Source: CAWDXG01 sp963822115 (GTDB lineage Bacteria; Myxococcota_A; Polyangia; Polyangiales; Polyangiaceae). From it: a stretch of DNA of 64,000 bases. This document shows, one piece after another, positions 35,413 to 45,579 of the stretch. The DNA is taken from contig CAWGGM010000020.1 of the NCBI GenBank assembly GCA_963822115.1, positions 1,054,001 through 1,118,000 on the forward strand. The letters run 5' to 3'. The position numbers were made by a program, and so were the translations under genes. Under the pieces are notes generated by a model. The model was not told the origin of the DNA. It searched no databases and worked only from the letters and a program-made list of their open reading frames with translations. How positions within the stretch are numbered: the first letter of the stretch is position 1; each line of letters starts with the position of its first letter.

Positions 35413-35706
35413 GTGACCTCCGGCAAGCTGCTCGTCCAGAGGGTCCTGCCCATCGCAATCCTCGTGCTGGCCGTGGTGGCGGTGCCGGTGATGATCCTGT
35501 CGCCCGGTGGCGTCCAGCGTCTCGACAACCTCGAGAAGGAGAAGCGCCAGTCGGATGCCGACGTCTCCAGGCTGTCGGAGCAGATCCGCCAGCTCAGGGC
35601 CCAGGTCAGGCGCATCAAGGACGACCCCACGGCCGTCGAGCAGGTCGCGCGGGACGAGCTGGGGCTGGTCCGCCAGACCGAGGTCGTCTTCCAGTTCAAG
35701 CAGTAG
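35413..35706 (+). CDS. FtsB/DivIC-like septum formation initiator protein
   Basis: A 97-residue bitopic protein. It has a short cytoplasmic tail, a transmembrane helix (about residues 8-32, with I-A-I-L-V-L-A-V-V-A-V-P-V), then a coiled coil with heptads (L-E-K-E-K-R-Q-S-D-A-D-V), ending with D-P-T-A-V-E-Q-V-A-R-D-E-L-G-L-V, the conserved FtsB/DivIC signature. FtsB acts with FtsL and FtsQ in the divisome. Starts at GTG 35413 in the divergent region. It precedes the GspE-N-like gene by 56 bases. Confidence 0.85.
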   Translation: MTSGKLLVQRVLPIAILVLAVVAVPVMILSPGGVQRLDNLEKEKRQSDADVSRLSEQIRQLRAQVRRIKDDPTAVEQVARDELGLVRQTEVVFQFKQ

Positions 35707-35762
35707 CTCCTATCCCGGCGATTCATGCTGGTCGGTTGCGGCGTCCGCTTTGCCGGATAACC

Positions 35763-37060
35763 ATGCCGCTCGTGAGCGTCGAACTAGCGCTGCGACTGGT
35801 CCGGAGCGGCGTCGTGCCCGACGCCGATGTCGACGCCGCGCTGCTCGACTCCATGCAGCGCGGCGTGGCCTTCCCGCTCGCTCTTGCCGAGCGGGGACCG
35901 GCGCTGGCCGAGCTGCTCGAGCGCGAGCTGTCCCGCTCCGCGGCACCGCTGATCCGCACGGTGCGCCCCGTGCCGGAACTGGTGGCCGAGCTGCCGGTCG
36001 GATTGTGCTCGCATCTGCTGGCGGTTCCGGTGCGCCAGGATGCTCCGGACCGGAACCGTCGATGTGGCAGCTGTCGATCCGCTCGATAGCCACATTCCGC
36101 ATGAGTTCGTGTTCCACCTGGGGTCGCCCGTGCGCGTGCTCAGAGCGCCCCTGGCCGAGCTGCTCGCCGCGCTGGAGACCCTTCCCGACATGCCCATCGC
36201 GCCGCGCGTCGTCCCGCTGCGCCATGAGGCTGGCGGCACCGGCACGCCCGCGTTCGGCATGCCCGCGGCGAGGCGCAAGAGCCCGACGGAGCGCCGCCGC
36301 ACGACTACGCAGCCGCGCGGTCTTTCCCGATCCTCGCCGCGGCTCGAGGCGCAGTCGAATCCACCCGCAGCGCGCGGGAGTGAACCTCCGATCCCGCTGG
36401 TCAGGCGCTCGATTCCGGCCGGCAAGTGGCCGCGCCGGGGCACCAATCCGGGCGTCGGAGTGGTGTCGCCTCCAGCGCTGGAGGTGACCGAGGACGAAGC
36501 CGGCGAGCCTGTCATCGGCCTGTTCCGCTCGAAGGCGCCGCCCAGGAGCGAGGACGAAGCAGGCGACAGCGTGTCGTTGCGCTCGCAGCGACGATCTCGG
36601 GCTCGCGTTGATAGCGCTGGCCGAGGCCGAGACGCCCGACGAAGTCGCGCGGCAGCTCGTGGCGGCGCTGTGCGCCGTGGCCAGCCGCGTGCTGGTGCTG
36701 GCCGTGCGCAGCTCGGGCTACGACGGCCGCACCGGCAACATGGCCTCCCGCGACCGCATCCGCGCACTGCATGTTCCCGGTTCGGTGCCGAGCGTGCTGG
36801 CGACAGCCGCAGACGTTGGCTTCTACCTGGGACCCCTGCCGCGGACCGACGTCCACGAGAGCCTGGCCGCGCTGCTCGGCGACGGCGACGAAATCTACGT
36901 GGTCCCGGTCAACGTCTCCGGGCGCGCGGCGCTGATGGTCGTCGCTGCGGGGCTGACCAGTTCCTTCGAAGCCACGCGGCGCGCCGACAGCCTCGCTGCG
37001 GCAGCCGGTGAAGCCGTCGAGCAGATCCTCCGGCGCCGCAAGCAATCCGGTTCCGGCTGA
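35763..37060 (+). CDS. GspE N-terminal-domain-like protein with C-terminal GAF-like region (two apparent frameshifts)
   Basis: The N-terminal ~130 residues resemble the MshEN/GspE-N regulatory domain (A-L-R-L-V-R-S-G-V-V-P-D-A-D-V, then V-A-A-V-D-P-L-D and an L-G-S-P-V-R-V strand), but no ATPase domain follows. A long Pro/Arg/Glu-rich linker leads to a C-terminal region (from A-L-I-A-L-A-E-A-E-T-P-D-E-V) with a GAF-like helix-strand pattern. The frame is interrupted by one extra base near 36047-36048 and another near 36586; omitting both gives a single protein of about 430 residues. In known proteins this N-domain binds c-di-GMP or partner proteins; here the ligand is unknown. It lies in a likely operon with the FtsB-like gene. 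Confidence 0.65.
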
Positions 37061-37107
37061 TTGCCGTGGGCGGTGTCGCCGCCCTCAAATGCTATGGAAG
37101 GCCTGCA

Positions 37108-39258
37108 ATGACCGACGGCAAAGCGGATCTCGATCTGTGGAACAAGCTCGCCACGAAGGAGCGGAAGGGCGGCGACCCGGCGGAGCTCGTCTGGCACACC
37201 CCCGAAGGCATCGACGTGAAGCCGCTGTACACGCGCGCCAACGTCGAGGGACTCGACTTCGTCGACAGCATTTCCGGTGCGTTTCCCTTCGTGCGCGGAC
37301 CGAAGGCGACCATGTATGCGGGGCGCCCCTGGACCATCCGCCAATACGCCGGCTTCTCGACCGCCGAGGAATCGAACGCGTTCTATCGGCGCAACCTCGC
37401 CGCCGGGCAGAAGGGGCTCAGTGTCGCTTTCGATCTGGCGACGCACCGCGGCTACGACAGCGACCACCCGCGCGTCATCGGCGATGTCGGCAAGGCCGGC
37501 GTGGCGATCGATTCCGTGGAGGATATGAAGATCCTCTTCGACGGCATCCCGCTCGAGAAGATGAGCGTGTCGATGACGATGAACGGCGCCGTGCTGCCAG
37601 TGATGGCCAGCTACATCGTTGCCGCCGAGGAACAGGGCGCCAAGCAGGCGGATCTCACCGGGACCATCCAGAACGACATCCTCAAGGAGTTCATGGTCCG
37701 CAACACGTACATCTATCCGCCCACTCCTTCGATGCGGATCGTCAGCGACATCATCGAGTACACGAGCCAGCACATGCCGCGCTTCAACTCGATCTCCATC
37801 TCGGGCTATCACATGCAGGAGGCGGGCGCGACGGCGGATCTGGAGCTGGCGTTCACGATCGCGGACGGCCTCGAATACGTCCGCGCAGCGCTGGACAAGG
37901 GGCTCGACATCGACGCCTTTGCGCCGCGGCTGTCGTTCTTCTTCGCCATCGGCATGAACTTCTTCATGGAGGTGGCCAAGCTGCGCGCGGCGCGGCTTCT
38001 GTGGGCAACGCTGATGAAACAGCGTTTCGAGCCGAAGGACCCGCGCTCGATGATGCTACGCACCCACTGCCAGACGTCGGGTGTGAGCCTTACGGAGCAG
38101 GACCCGTACAACAACGTGGTGCGCACCACCATCGAGGCCATGGCTGCCACGCTCGGCGGCACACAGAGTCTGCACACCAATGCCTTCGACGAAGCGGTGG
38201 CGTTGCCGACGGATTTCTCGGCGCGCATCGCGCGCAACACGCAGCTCATCCTCTCGCACGAGAGCGGTCTCACGCATGCGGTGGACCCGTTTGGCGGCTC
38301 GTACTTCATGGAGTCGCTGACGCACGCGCTGGCGCAGAAGGCGCTCGGCCTCATCGAAGAGGTCGAGGAGATGGGCGGCATGACGCGGGCGGTGGAGACC
38401 GGCATGCCCAAGCTGCGCATCGAGGAAGCGGCTGCACGCCGTCAGGCGCGTATCGACCGCGGACTCGACGTCATCGTCGGCGTCAATCGCTTCCAGGTCG
38501 CCGAGGAGGAGCCCATCGACGTGCGCGTGGTCGACAACACCGCGGTGCGTCAGGCGCAGATCGCACGGCTCGAGAAGCTGAAGAAGGAGCGCGATCAGCC
38601 GAAGCTCGAGGCCGCACTCGGCGCGCTCACGCGCGCCGCGGAAAGCGGGGAGGGGAACCTGCTGGCGCTGTCGATCGACGCGGCGCGGGCGCGAGCCAGC
38701 GTCGGAGAAATCTCCGACGCGCTGGAGCAGGCCTATGGCCGCCACCAGGCGGAGTCGAAGAGCATCTCCGGGGTATATGGCAGTTTCTATTCGGAGGATG
38801 ACGCCTGGAAGGGCATGCAGCGCGACGTGGAGGCGTTTGCTCGAGCCGAAGGCCGCCGCCCCCGCATGCTCGTGGTGAAGATGGGTCAGGACGGACACGA
38901 CCGCGGCGCCAAGGTGATTGCCACCGCGTTCGCGGATCTCGGATTCGACGTGGATGTGGGGCCGCTGTTCCAGACACCCGCCGAGGCGGCGCGTCAGGCG
39001 GTGGAGAACGACGTGCACGTGATCGGCGTTTCCACGCAGGCGGCCGGTCACAGCACGCTGGTGCCCGCGCTGCTGGAGGAGCTCGAAAAGCTCGGAGCGA
39101 ACGACATCAAGGTGGTCTGCGGCGGCGTGATTCCGCCGCGTGACTATCCCGCGCTGCAGAAAGCGGGTGTTTCCGCGGTGTTCGGCCCTGGCACGCCGAT
39201 TCCGGAAGCGGCGCGCCGGGTGTTGGACGTGATCGTCGGCAAGCAGCACGCCGGATAG
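37108..39258 (+). CDS. mcm: methylmalonyl-CoA mutase
   Basis: A 716-residue B12-dependent mutase interconverting methylmalonyl-CoA and succinyl-CoA. The TIM-barrel part shows Y-A-G-F-S-T-A-E-E-S-N near residue 80, F-D-L-A-T-H-R-G-Y-D-S-D-H and T-H-C-Q-T-S-G-V-S-L. The C-terminal B12-binding domain has D595-x-H597-x-x-G600 (base-off histidine H597), V-I-G-V-S-T-Q-A-A-G and V-C-G-G-V-I-P. Length matches the homodimeric/large-subunit type. I use the ATG at 37108, although the frame is open to 37066. A MeaB chaperone and the epimerase are encoded within 7 kb, supporting a propionyl-CoA pathway role. Confidence 0.96.
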   Translation: MTDGKADLDLWNKLATKERKGGDPAELVWHTPEGIDVKPLYTRANVEGLDFVDSISGAFPFVRGPKATMYAGRPWTIRQYAGFSTAEESNAFYRRNLAAGQKGLSVAFDLATHRGYDSDHPRVIGDVGKAGVAIDSVEDMKILFDGIPLEKMSVSMTMNGAVLPVMASYIVAAEEQGAKQADLTGTIQNDILKEFMVRNTYIYPPTPSMRIVSDIIEYTSQHMPRFNSISISGYHMQEAGATADLELAFTIADGLEYVRAALDKGLDIDAFAPRLSFFFAIGMNFFMEVAKLRAARLLWATLMKQRFEPKDPRSMMLRTHCQTSGVSLTEQDPYNNVVRTTIEAMAATLGGTQSLHTNAFDEAVALPTDFSARIARNTQLILSHESGLTHAVDPFGGSYFMESLTHALAQKALGLIEEVEEMGGMTRAVETGMPKLRIEEAAARRQARIDRGLDVIVGVNRFQVAEEEPIDVRVVDNTAVRQAQIARLEKLKKERDQPKLEAALGALTRAAESGEGNLLALSIDAARARASVGEISDALEQAYGRHQAESKSISGVYGSFYSEDDAWKGMQRDVEAFARAEGRRPRMLVVKMGQDGHDRGAKVIATAFADLGFDVDVGPLFQTPAEAARQAVENDVHVIGVSTQAAGHSTLVPALLEELEKLGANDIKVVCGGVIPPRDYPALQKAGVSAVFGPGTPIPEAARRVLDVIVGKQHAG

Positions 39259-39458
39259 CGCAAAGAACAGACGGGCTGCGGGGGTCGTTGCCTGGCATCA
39301 ACCTGTATGCGTGCCCACATGCGTCCGGCTCGATGCGGACGCTACCCCGTGACGGCGTCCTGGCCCGCACCCAAACCGACGTCCGCGGTCCCGACACGAA
39401 CGTCAGCCGTGTCTAATCGAGCCTTGGTCGCTGGCCGTTCATACCCTAGGATCGCACG

Positions 39459-41198
39459 ATGGCGGGAAAGACCAGAGCCGCGGCCGCCAGCCGGGAGCGG
39501 ATGGCGACCGGCGTTGCGGGGCTGGACGCCCTGGCCGGCGGTGGACTGCCGCGCGGCCGGATTTCGCTGTTCGTGGGGGGGCCCGGCACCGGGAAGACAC
39601 TGCTCGCCCTGCAGACGCTGCTGAACGGCGCCCGTCACTTCAAGGAGCCGGGCATCTTGGTCTGTTTCGAGGAACCTTCGAAGCAGATCATCGAGAACGT
39701 CGCGTCCTTGGGCTGGAAGCCCGGCTCGGCGAAGTCGGGCGTGCATTTCCTCGATGCGCGGTTGTCGCAGGCCGTGGTGCAGGGCGGGGATTTCGATCTG
39801 TTGGGGCTGCTCGCTGCGCTCGGCGCGCTGAAGGAGCGTACCAAGGCCCGACGCATCGTGTTCGATGGTGTCGATGTGCTGCTTGGCACCTTTGGCGACC
39901 CCATCGCGGAGCGGCGCGAGACGTATCGCATCCAGGACTGGCTTGTAGACAGCGGGCTCACTGCCATCCTGACGGCGAAGGCGGGGCGTGACGGCGCCGA
40001 GCTGCCGGCCCGGCACTCGTTCGTGGAGTTCATGGCAGACTGCGTGGTCTCGTTGCACCACCGGGCGCTGGGCCGCAGCGGCGTGCGCAGTCTCCGGGTC
40101 GTCAAGTGTCGCGGCGGTTCACACTCCTCGGACGAAGTGCCTCTCGTCGTTTCGGACCGCGGCATCGAAGTGGTGGGCTACCAGGAGCCCGAGCTGTCGT
40201 ACCGGGCGTACACCACGAGGGTCGGTTCCGGCGTGCAGGGGCTCGACGACATGCTGGGAGGTGGGTATTACCGGGCTTCGTCGGTGCTCATCTCGGGGGC
40301 GCCGGGCACCGCGAAATCGACACTGGCGGGCGCGTTCATCGACGCCGCCTGCCGGCGCGGCGAGCAGGCGCTCTACGTCAGCCTCGACGAGGCGCCCGAG
40401 CAGATCGTGCGCAACCTGCGCTCCGTCGGCGTAGCACTCGGGCCTCATCTGAAGAGTGGGAAGCTGGGCATGCTCTCGACGCGCACGCGCGCGATGAACG
40501 CCGACGCCCACGCTCTGCGCATCGCCCGGCTCATCGAGGAGCACGGCGCTCGCTCGGTCGTCATCGACCCCATCTCCGCGCTGGAGCACGCCGGCGGTCC
40601 GTCGGCGGCGGAGGACACGGCCGTGCGGCTGCTCGACTTCGCCAAGACCCGTGGGGTCACCATCCTGTCCACGTCGCTGCTCGAGGCCACGGCCAGCATG
40701 GAGTCGACTGCCGCCGGTATCTCCACCATCGCCGACACCTGGATCCACCTCAGCTACCTGGTGAACGGCGGCGAACGCAATCGCGCGCTGACGGTGGTCA
40801 AGTCACGCGGGATGAAGCATTCGAACCAGGTCCGCGAGCTGCTCCTGAACGACCGCGGCGCCGCGCTCACCGACGTGTACACCGCCGAAGGCGAGGTCCT
40901 GATGGGCACGCTGCGCTGGCAGAAGGAGGAGGAAGAGCGTCGGGCCCGGCACACGGAAGAGCGTGCGGAGCAGCGCCGCCGCATCGAGGTCGAGCGCAGG
41001 ATCCACGAGACGGAGCTCCACATCGGGGCGCTGCAGCAGGAGCTGGCTGCGCAGAAGGCAGAGCTCGCGCTCGCCCAGTCCGAGGCGGAGGAATACGCCG
41101 GAGAGTCCCGCCGCCGCGAGCATGCGACGCGCGAGCTCCGGACCGAGGAGTCGGCCGGCAAGGGAAGTCGGCGCTCGACCCGCGGGCGGAGGCGATGA
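39459..41198 (+). CDS. KaiC-like dual-ATPase protein
   Basis: A 579-residue protein with two RecA-like KaiC domains. CI has Walker A G-G-P-G-T-G-K-T (40-47) and the catalytic glutamates E71-E72; CII has Walker A G-A-P-G-T-A-K-S (280-287) and D310-E311 in the same place. The Ser-Thr pair S422/T423 in I-S-T-I-A-D-T aligns with KaiC's autophosphorylation sites (S431/T432 of the cyanobacterial protein). Beyond the ATPase core is a C-terminal coiled coil (about 488-560) with a basic tail, not found in KaiC itself. AGGA lies 7 bases before the ATG. It overlaps the KaiB-like gene, forming a signalling operon; there is no KaiA. Confidence 0.9.
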   Translation: MAGKTRAAAASRERMATGVAGLDALAGGGLPRGRISLFVGGPGTGKTLLALQTLLNGARHFKEPGILVCFEEPSKQIIENVASLGWKPGSAKSGVHFLDARLSQAVVQGGDFDLLGLLAALGALKERTKARRIVFDGVDVLLGTFGDPIAERRETYRIQDWLVDSGLTAILTAKAGRDGAELPARHSFVEFMADCVVSLHHRALGRSGVRSLRVVKCRGGSHSSDEVPLVVSDRGIEVVGYQEPELSYRAYTTRVGSGVQGLDDMLGGGYYRASSVLISGAPGTAKSTLAGAFIDAACRRGEQALYVSLDEAPEQIVRNLRSVGVALGPHLKSGKLGMLSTRTRAMNADAHALRIARLIEEHGARSVVIDPISALEHAGGPSAAEDTAVRLLDFAKTRGVTILSTSLLEATASMESTAAGISTIADTWIHLSYLVNGGERNRALTVVKSRGMKHSNQVRELLLNDRGAALTDVYTAEGEVLMGTLRWQKEEEERRARHTEERAEQRRRIEVERRIHETELHIGALQQELAAQKAELALAQSEAEEYAGESRRREHATRELRTEESAGKGSRRSTRGRRR

Positions 41199-41521
41199 CG
41201 TTGGCCACCCCAGTGAAGAACCAGGCACCCCAGGCTGCGGCACGTCTGCGCGTCAGGCTCTACGTGGCCGGTACTGCGCCCAACTCCGTCGCCGCACTCC
41301 ACAACCTGCGGGCGCTGTGCCGGGATGGGCTCGACGGCGACTGCGCCATCGAAGTGGTCGACGTGCTCGAGGAACCCGGCCGTGCGCTCGATGACGGCAT
41401 CATCGTGACGCCGACGCTGGTCCGGGTCGAGCCGGCTCCCTCCGTGTTCGTCGTCGGTGACCTGGGCGATCGCGAGAGCGTCCTGCTCGCGCTTCTCGCC
41501 GGGGAGGGACGGCAGGTGTGA
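41195..41521 (+). CDS. KaiB-like thioredoxin-fold protein
   Basis: A 108-residue KaiB-domain protein. The family hallmarks are R-V-R-L-Y-V-A-G-T-A-P-N-S, a helix with A-L-H-N-L-R-A-L-C, I-E-V-V-D-V-L-E-E-P, and I-V-T-P-T-L-V. In cyanobacteria KaiB binds KaiC and resets the clock cycle. Here it is translated with the KaiC-like protein upstream (ATGA overlap) and the kinase downstream (GTGA overlap), so the three products likely act together. It lacks any other domain. Confidence 0.88.
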   Translation: MTLATPVKNQAPQAAARLRVRLYVAGTAPNSVAALHNLRALCRDGLDGDCAIEVVDVLEEPGRALDDGIIVTPTLVRVEPAPSVFVVGDLGDRESVLLALLAGEGRQV

Positions 41522-44425
41522 GCTCGCGGGGGGACGAGGTAGCCGACCTGCTCGCCCGGCTGGCCCAGTCGGAGGCGACGGTGCGCGCGCTGATCGACGA
41601 CAAGGTCGACGCGGTCGTCTCCGGCATCGAGCGCGGCGCCCGTGCTCCTGCGCCAGGCGCAGGAGGCGCTGCGTCGCTCGGAGGCGCGCTTCCGCGCGCT
41701 GGTCGACAACAGCTCCGACGGCATCGCCCTGCTCGACGCCGGAGGTACGGTGGTCTACGCAAGCCACTCGTGCCAGCGCGTGCTCGGCTACACGCCGGAA
41801 GAGCTCGTTGGCCGCAGCTTCCCAGAGCTCGTGCACCCCGAGGATCTGGAACGGGTACAGCAGGAAGTCGCCGCAGCGCTCGATCGTCCCGGCCTTGCTG
41901 TGCGCTCGATAGGCCGCGTGCGTCACAAGGACGGCAGTTGGCGCGTCATCGAAGGAATCGACACCAACCGCTTCGACGAGCCGGAGGTCGGCGCGCTGGT
42001 CGTCAACTTCCGCGATGTGACCGAACGCTACGAAGCCGAGGAGGCGCTGCGCCAGAGCGAACAACAGTTCCGCGCAGTGTTCGACAGCTCGCTCGTGGCG
42101 ATGGTCCTCGCGGACGACGACGGCAACTTCGTGGACGTGAACTCCGCGGCCTGCGAGCTCTTTGCGCGCTCGCGCGACGAGCTGCTCGGGTCGAGCGCTG
42201 CTGATATGGCGCTGCCGGGTGTGGACGTGGCCGAACAGTGGCGCGCCTTCCGCGAAGCGGGGACGGCGCGCGGGGAGTTCGCGGTGGTACGTCCGGATGG
42301 CTCCGTGCGACACGCGGACTTCTCGGCGACCGCCAACATCGGGCCTGGGCGTCACCTTTCGGTCCTCCGCGACGTCACCGAGCAGAGGCGCGCCCGCCAG
42401 CACCAGCAGACGCAGTTTGCGGTGACCCGCCTGCTCGGCGAGGCGCGGAGCGTCGAGGAGGCACTATCCCACGTGCTGGCCGAGCTCGGGACAGACCTGG
42501 AGCTGGACGTAGGTTTCTTGTGGCGCGTCGATTCGGCCGTTGACCGCTTGCGGTTGCAGGAAAGCTGGGCGCGTCCCGAGCTTGGTCCGCTCCCGCCCGA
42601 GCAGCTCGATGGCTTCCGGATGCTTTCGAAAGGAGAAGGCATGCCGGGTCGGGCGTGGGCCGAGGGCGTGCCCGTTGCGTCCAATGACCTGTCGAGCTCC
42701 CCCACACCGGCCTCCAGTCGCCTCCGCCAGGACCATTCGCTCCGGGTTGCCCTCGCGTTTCCCATCCGCCTGGGCGGGCGCGTCGAGGCCGTGCTCGCGA
42801 TTGCCGGGCAGAGGCAGCTCGTGGCGGTCGACGAGCTGCTGGGGATGGCGGCGGACATCTCCGAGCAGATCGAACAGTTCGCCCGGCGCAAGCGAGCCGA
42901 AGAGGCGCTTCGCACGAGCGAGGCAACGCTGGCCGCCGCCGAGCGCACCGCACACCTCGGCAGCTGGCGGTGGAACGTATCCGACAACGAGCTCTACTGG
43001 TCCGACGAGCACTACCGCATCTTCGGGCTGGAACCGGGCTCGGTGACGCCTTCGCACGAGCTCTATATCGAACACATCCACCCCGACGATCGCGCACGCG
43101 CCGGGCCCGCGCCCTACGACGCTGCCGCAGCGCGGAAGCCCTTCCAGGTCGAATACCGCATCTTGAGACCCGACGGCAGCGAGCGCACGGTGGTGTCCAT
43201 CGGAGAGCAGCCGATGGTGGAGGAGGATCGCGTCGTCCGCATCTTCGGCAGCATCCAGGATGTGACCGAGCAGCGCTCGCTGGAAGCGCAGTTCCGCCAG
43301 GCGCAGAAGCTGGAAGCGATTGGCCAGCTCGCCGGGGGCGTGGCCCACGACTTCAACAACCTCCTGACCGCTGTGCTGGCCAACACCGACTCGGTCATGT
43401 CGAAAGTCAACGTCGAACACCCGTTCTACGAGGATCTGGACGAAGTGCGGCAGGCTGCGCTGCGTGCCGCCGCGCTCACGCGACAACTCCTGGCATTCAG
43501 CCGCCGCCAGACGCTCGAGCCGCGGAGCTTGAAGCCTTCCGAACTGGTCGCAGGCATGCAGCGCATGTTGGAGCGGGTGATCGGCGAGGACATCGAGCTC
43601 CACAGCTCGTACGACGCCGACGGCTACGTGCTCATCGATCCAGGGCAGCTGGAGCAGGTGGTGCTCAATCTGGTCGTCAATGCGCGCGATGCGATGGAGC
43701 GTGGCGGGCGGATCGAAATCGCCACGGGGCGCGTGGAGTTGGAGCAGCCGCTGCTGCGCCACCACGCGGAGATCCCCGCCGGCAGCTACGTCACGCTGAG
43801 CGTCCGGGACGCCGGTTGTGGAATGGACGAAGCGACCCAGGCGCGCATCTTCGAGCCTTTCTTCACGACCAAGGAGCAGGGGAAGGGGACCGGCCTCGGG
43901 CTGTCGACGGTGTACGGCATCGTGCAGCAGAGCGGGGGCTACATCACCGTCGAGTCCGAGCTGGGCCGGGGCACGCTGTTCACGGTCTACCTGCCTCCGA
44001 GCTCTCCGCCTGACAGAGCCGCCCGTATGTCCTCCGCGGCTCCTGACCTGCTGCGCGGAAGCGAGACCATTGTGCTCATCGAGGACGAACGGAGCGTACG
44101 TCGCGCCACCAGGCGCATCCTGCGGGCGAATGGCTATCGGGTGGTCGAGGCGCCCGGCGCTCTCGAGGCGTTGGCTGTGCTGGATGACGCGGAGCTCGAT
44201 GTCGACCTGATCCTGACCGACATCGTGATGCCCAACATCGACGGACGCGAGCTTTCCGAAAGGATTGCCGTTGTCCGGCCCTCGGTTCGTTTTCTGTACA
44301 TGTCCGGGCACAGCTACGACTCGCTCAGCCGTCGTGGCCCCCTGCCTGGAAACTCGAGCTTCCTGCAGAAGCCGTTCACAGCGCACTCGCTCTTGAGGAA
44401 GGTGAGAGAGGTGCTGGAGCGCTAG
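41518..44425 (+). CDS. hybrid PAS/GAF histidine kinase with receiver domain (apparent frameshift)
   Basis: From the GTG at 41518 the first ~40 residues form a coiled coil (L-L-A-R-L-A-Q-S-E-A-T-V-R-A-L-I-D-D). An extra base at 41635-41636 shifts the frame, which resumes at A-P-V-L-L-R-Q-A-Q-E-A-L. Domains then follow in order: PAS, PAS, GAF, PAS, HisKA with the H-box G-G-V-A-H-D-F-N-N, a HATPase with V-V-N-A-R-D-A-M and G-K-G-T-G-L-G-L-S, and a C-terminal receiver with phosphoacceptor Asp in L-I-L-T-D-I-V-M-P. About 968 residues after correction. It is cytoplasmic, probably sensing through the PAS/GAF domains and linked to the KaiC/KaiB-like pair by overlapping translation. The coiled coil and PAS start are typical of kinases found beside KaiBC in proteobacteria. 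Confidence 0.88.
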
Positions 44426-44556
44426 AGGGCACAACGGCGGAGTCAGCCAGACCAGCCGCAGCGCGCCCGAAACGGCCTGGCCTACACGGGCCGTCACCCC
44501 ACTTCCCGGGTCGCGGATCTTGTGCTCGATTGGGGGCAGAGAGAGGACGCCGCCCA

Positions 44557-45537
44557 GTGACCCCGCCCACCGACAGCCCGCTCGCGGAAGCCGTGCTCGG
44601 CGGAAAGCGCCGCGCACTGGCCAAGGCCATCACGCTCGTCGAGAGCACTCGCGCCGATCACCGGGCCGAGGCGCGGCAGCTGCTCCAGGCGCTGTTGCCG
44701 CATACGGGACGCGCGCTCCGCCTCGGCATCAGCGGGGTGCCGGGCGTGGGCAAGAGCACGTTCATCGAGGCCTTTGGTCTGTATCTGATTGGCGACGGGC
44801 ATCGCGTCGCGGTGCTCGCGGTGGATCCGTCCAGCTCCATCTCGGGGGGCAGCATCCTCGGCGACAAGACGCGCATGCCGCGCCTGGGCGCGAGCGAGCA
44901 GGCGTTCATCCGCCCGAGCCCTTCGGCAGGATCGCTCGGCGGCGTCGCGCGCCGCACACGGGAGGCGATGCTCTTGTGCGAGGCGGCGGGCTACGACACC
45001 GTCATCGTGGAGACGGTGGGTGTCGGCCAGTCCGAGTACACCGTGGCGTCGATGGTCGACTGTTTCCTGCTGTTGATGCTCGCAGGCGCAGGCGACGAGC
45101 TGCAGGGTATCAAGCGCGGCATCGTCGAGCTGGCGGACATCCTGGCCATCAACAAGGCCGACGGAGACAACGTCAAGGCCGCGCGGCGCGCCGCGGCGCA
45201 GCTCAAGAGCGCGCTGTCCCTGTTGCGCTCTCCCACCGAGGGCTGGACGCCGCCGGTCGCGACGGTGAGCTCGCTCGAGGAACGCGGCATGGACGAGGTG
45301 TGGAAACTGGTGCTCGAGCACCGGCAGCACCTCGAGCAGCACGGGCTGCTCGACCAGAAGCGCTCCGAGCAGCGCGAGGTCTGGCTGACCAGCATGATCC
45401 ACGACGGCCTGGAAGAACGCTTCTTCGCCCGCGCCGACGTGCAGGCGCTTCTGCCGAAGATCCGGCAGGAGGTGGAACAGAGCCGCATCACGCCCACCGA
45501 GGGCGCGCAGCGCCTGCTCGAGCTGCTCGACGACTAG
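44557..45537 (+). CDS. meaB: methylmalonyl-CoA mutase-associated GTPase MeaB
   Basis: A 326-residue G3E-type P-loop GTPase that loads and protects the B12 cofactor in methylmalonyl-CoA mutase. Motifs: Walker A G-V-P-G-V-G-K-S-T, switch I-like V-D-P-S-S-S-I-S-G-G-S-I-L-G-D-K-T-R-M, switch III-like E-T-V-G-V-G-Q-S-E, and the base-specificity N-K-A-D. I chose GTG 44557, with GAGAGGA about 9 bases upstream; a TTG at 44530 adds nine residues. This is the closer match to canonical MeaB and is separated from the mutase by the Kai-like operon. Confidence 0.93.
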   Translation: MTPPTDSPLAEAVLGGKRRALAKAITLVESTRADHRAEARQLLQALLPHTGRALRLGISGVPGVGKSTFIEAFGLYLIGDGHRVAVLAVDPSSSISGGSILGDKTRMPRLGASEQAFIRPSPSAGSLGGVARRTREAMLLCEAAGYDTVIVETVGVGQSEYTVASMVDCFLLLMLAGAGDELQGIKRGIVELADILAINKADGDNVKAARRAAAQLKSALSLLRSPTEGWTPPVATVSSLEERGMDEVWKLVLEHRQHLEQHGLLDQKRSEQREVWLTSMIHDGLEERFFARADVQALLPKIRQEVEQSRITPTEGAQRLLELLDD

Positions 45538-45552
45538 CTATCGTCTTCCGGG

Positions 45553-45579
45553 GGCTCGCTGGCTCGCCTAGAGCGAGCC
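45553..45579. terminator. hairpin at the convergent meaB / epimerase junction
   Basis: An 8-bp inverted repeat (GGCTCGCT/AGCGAGCC) with an 11-base loop lies just after the meaB stop and overlaps the last codons of the converging epimerase gene. There is no T tract; the call rests on position and stem strength. Confidence 0.35.

Noticed and set aside
39300..39360. GCGTCC ... GGACGC hairpin after the mutase gene, as a terminator
   Set aside because: The 6-bp stem with a 10-base loop and no T tract is weak in GC-rich DNA.
41642..44425. A separate hybrid-kinase gene beginning at the GTG at 41642
   Set aside because: The upstream frame encodes the coiled coil normally joined to the first PAS domain in this family, and a single extra base explains the break.
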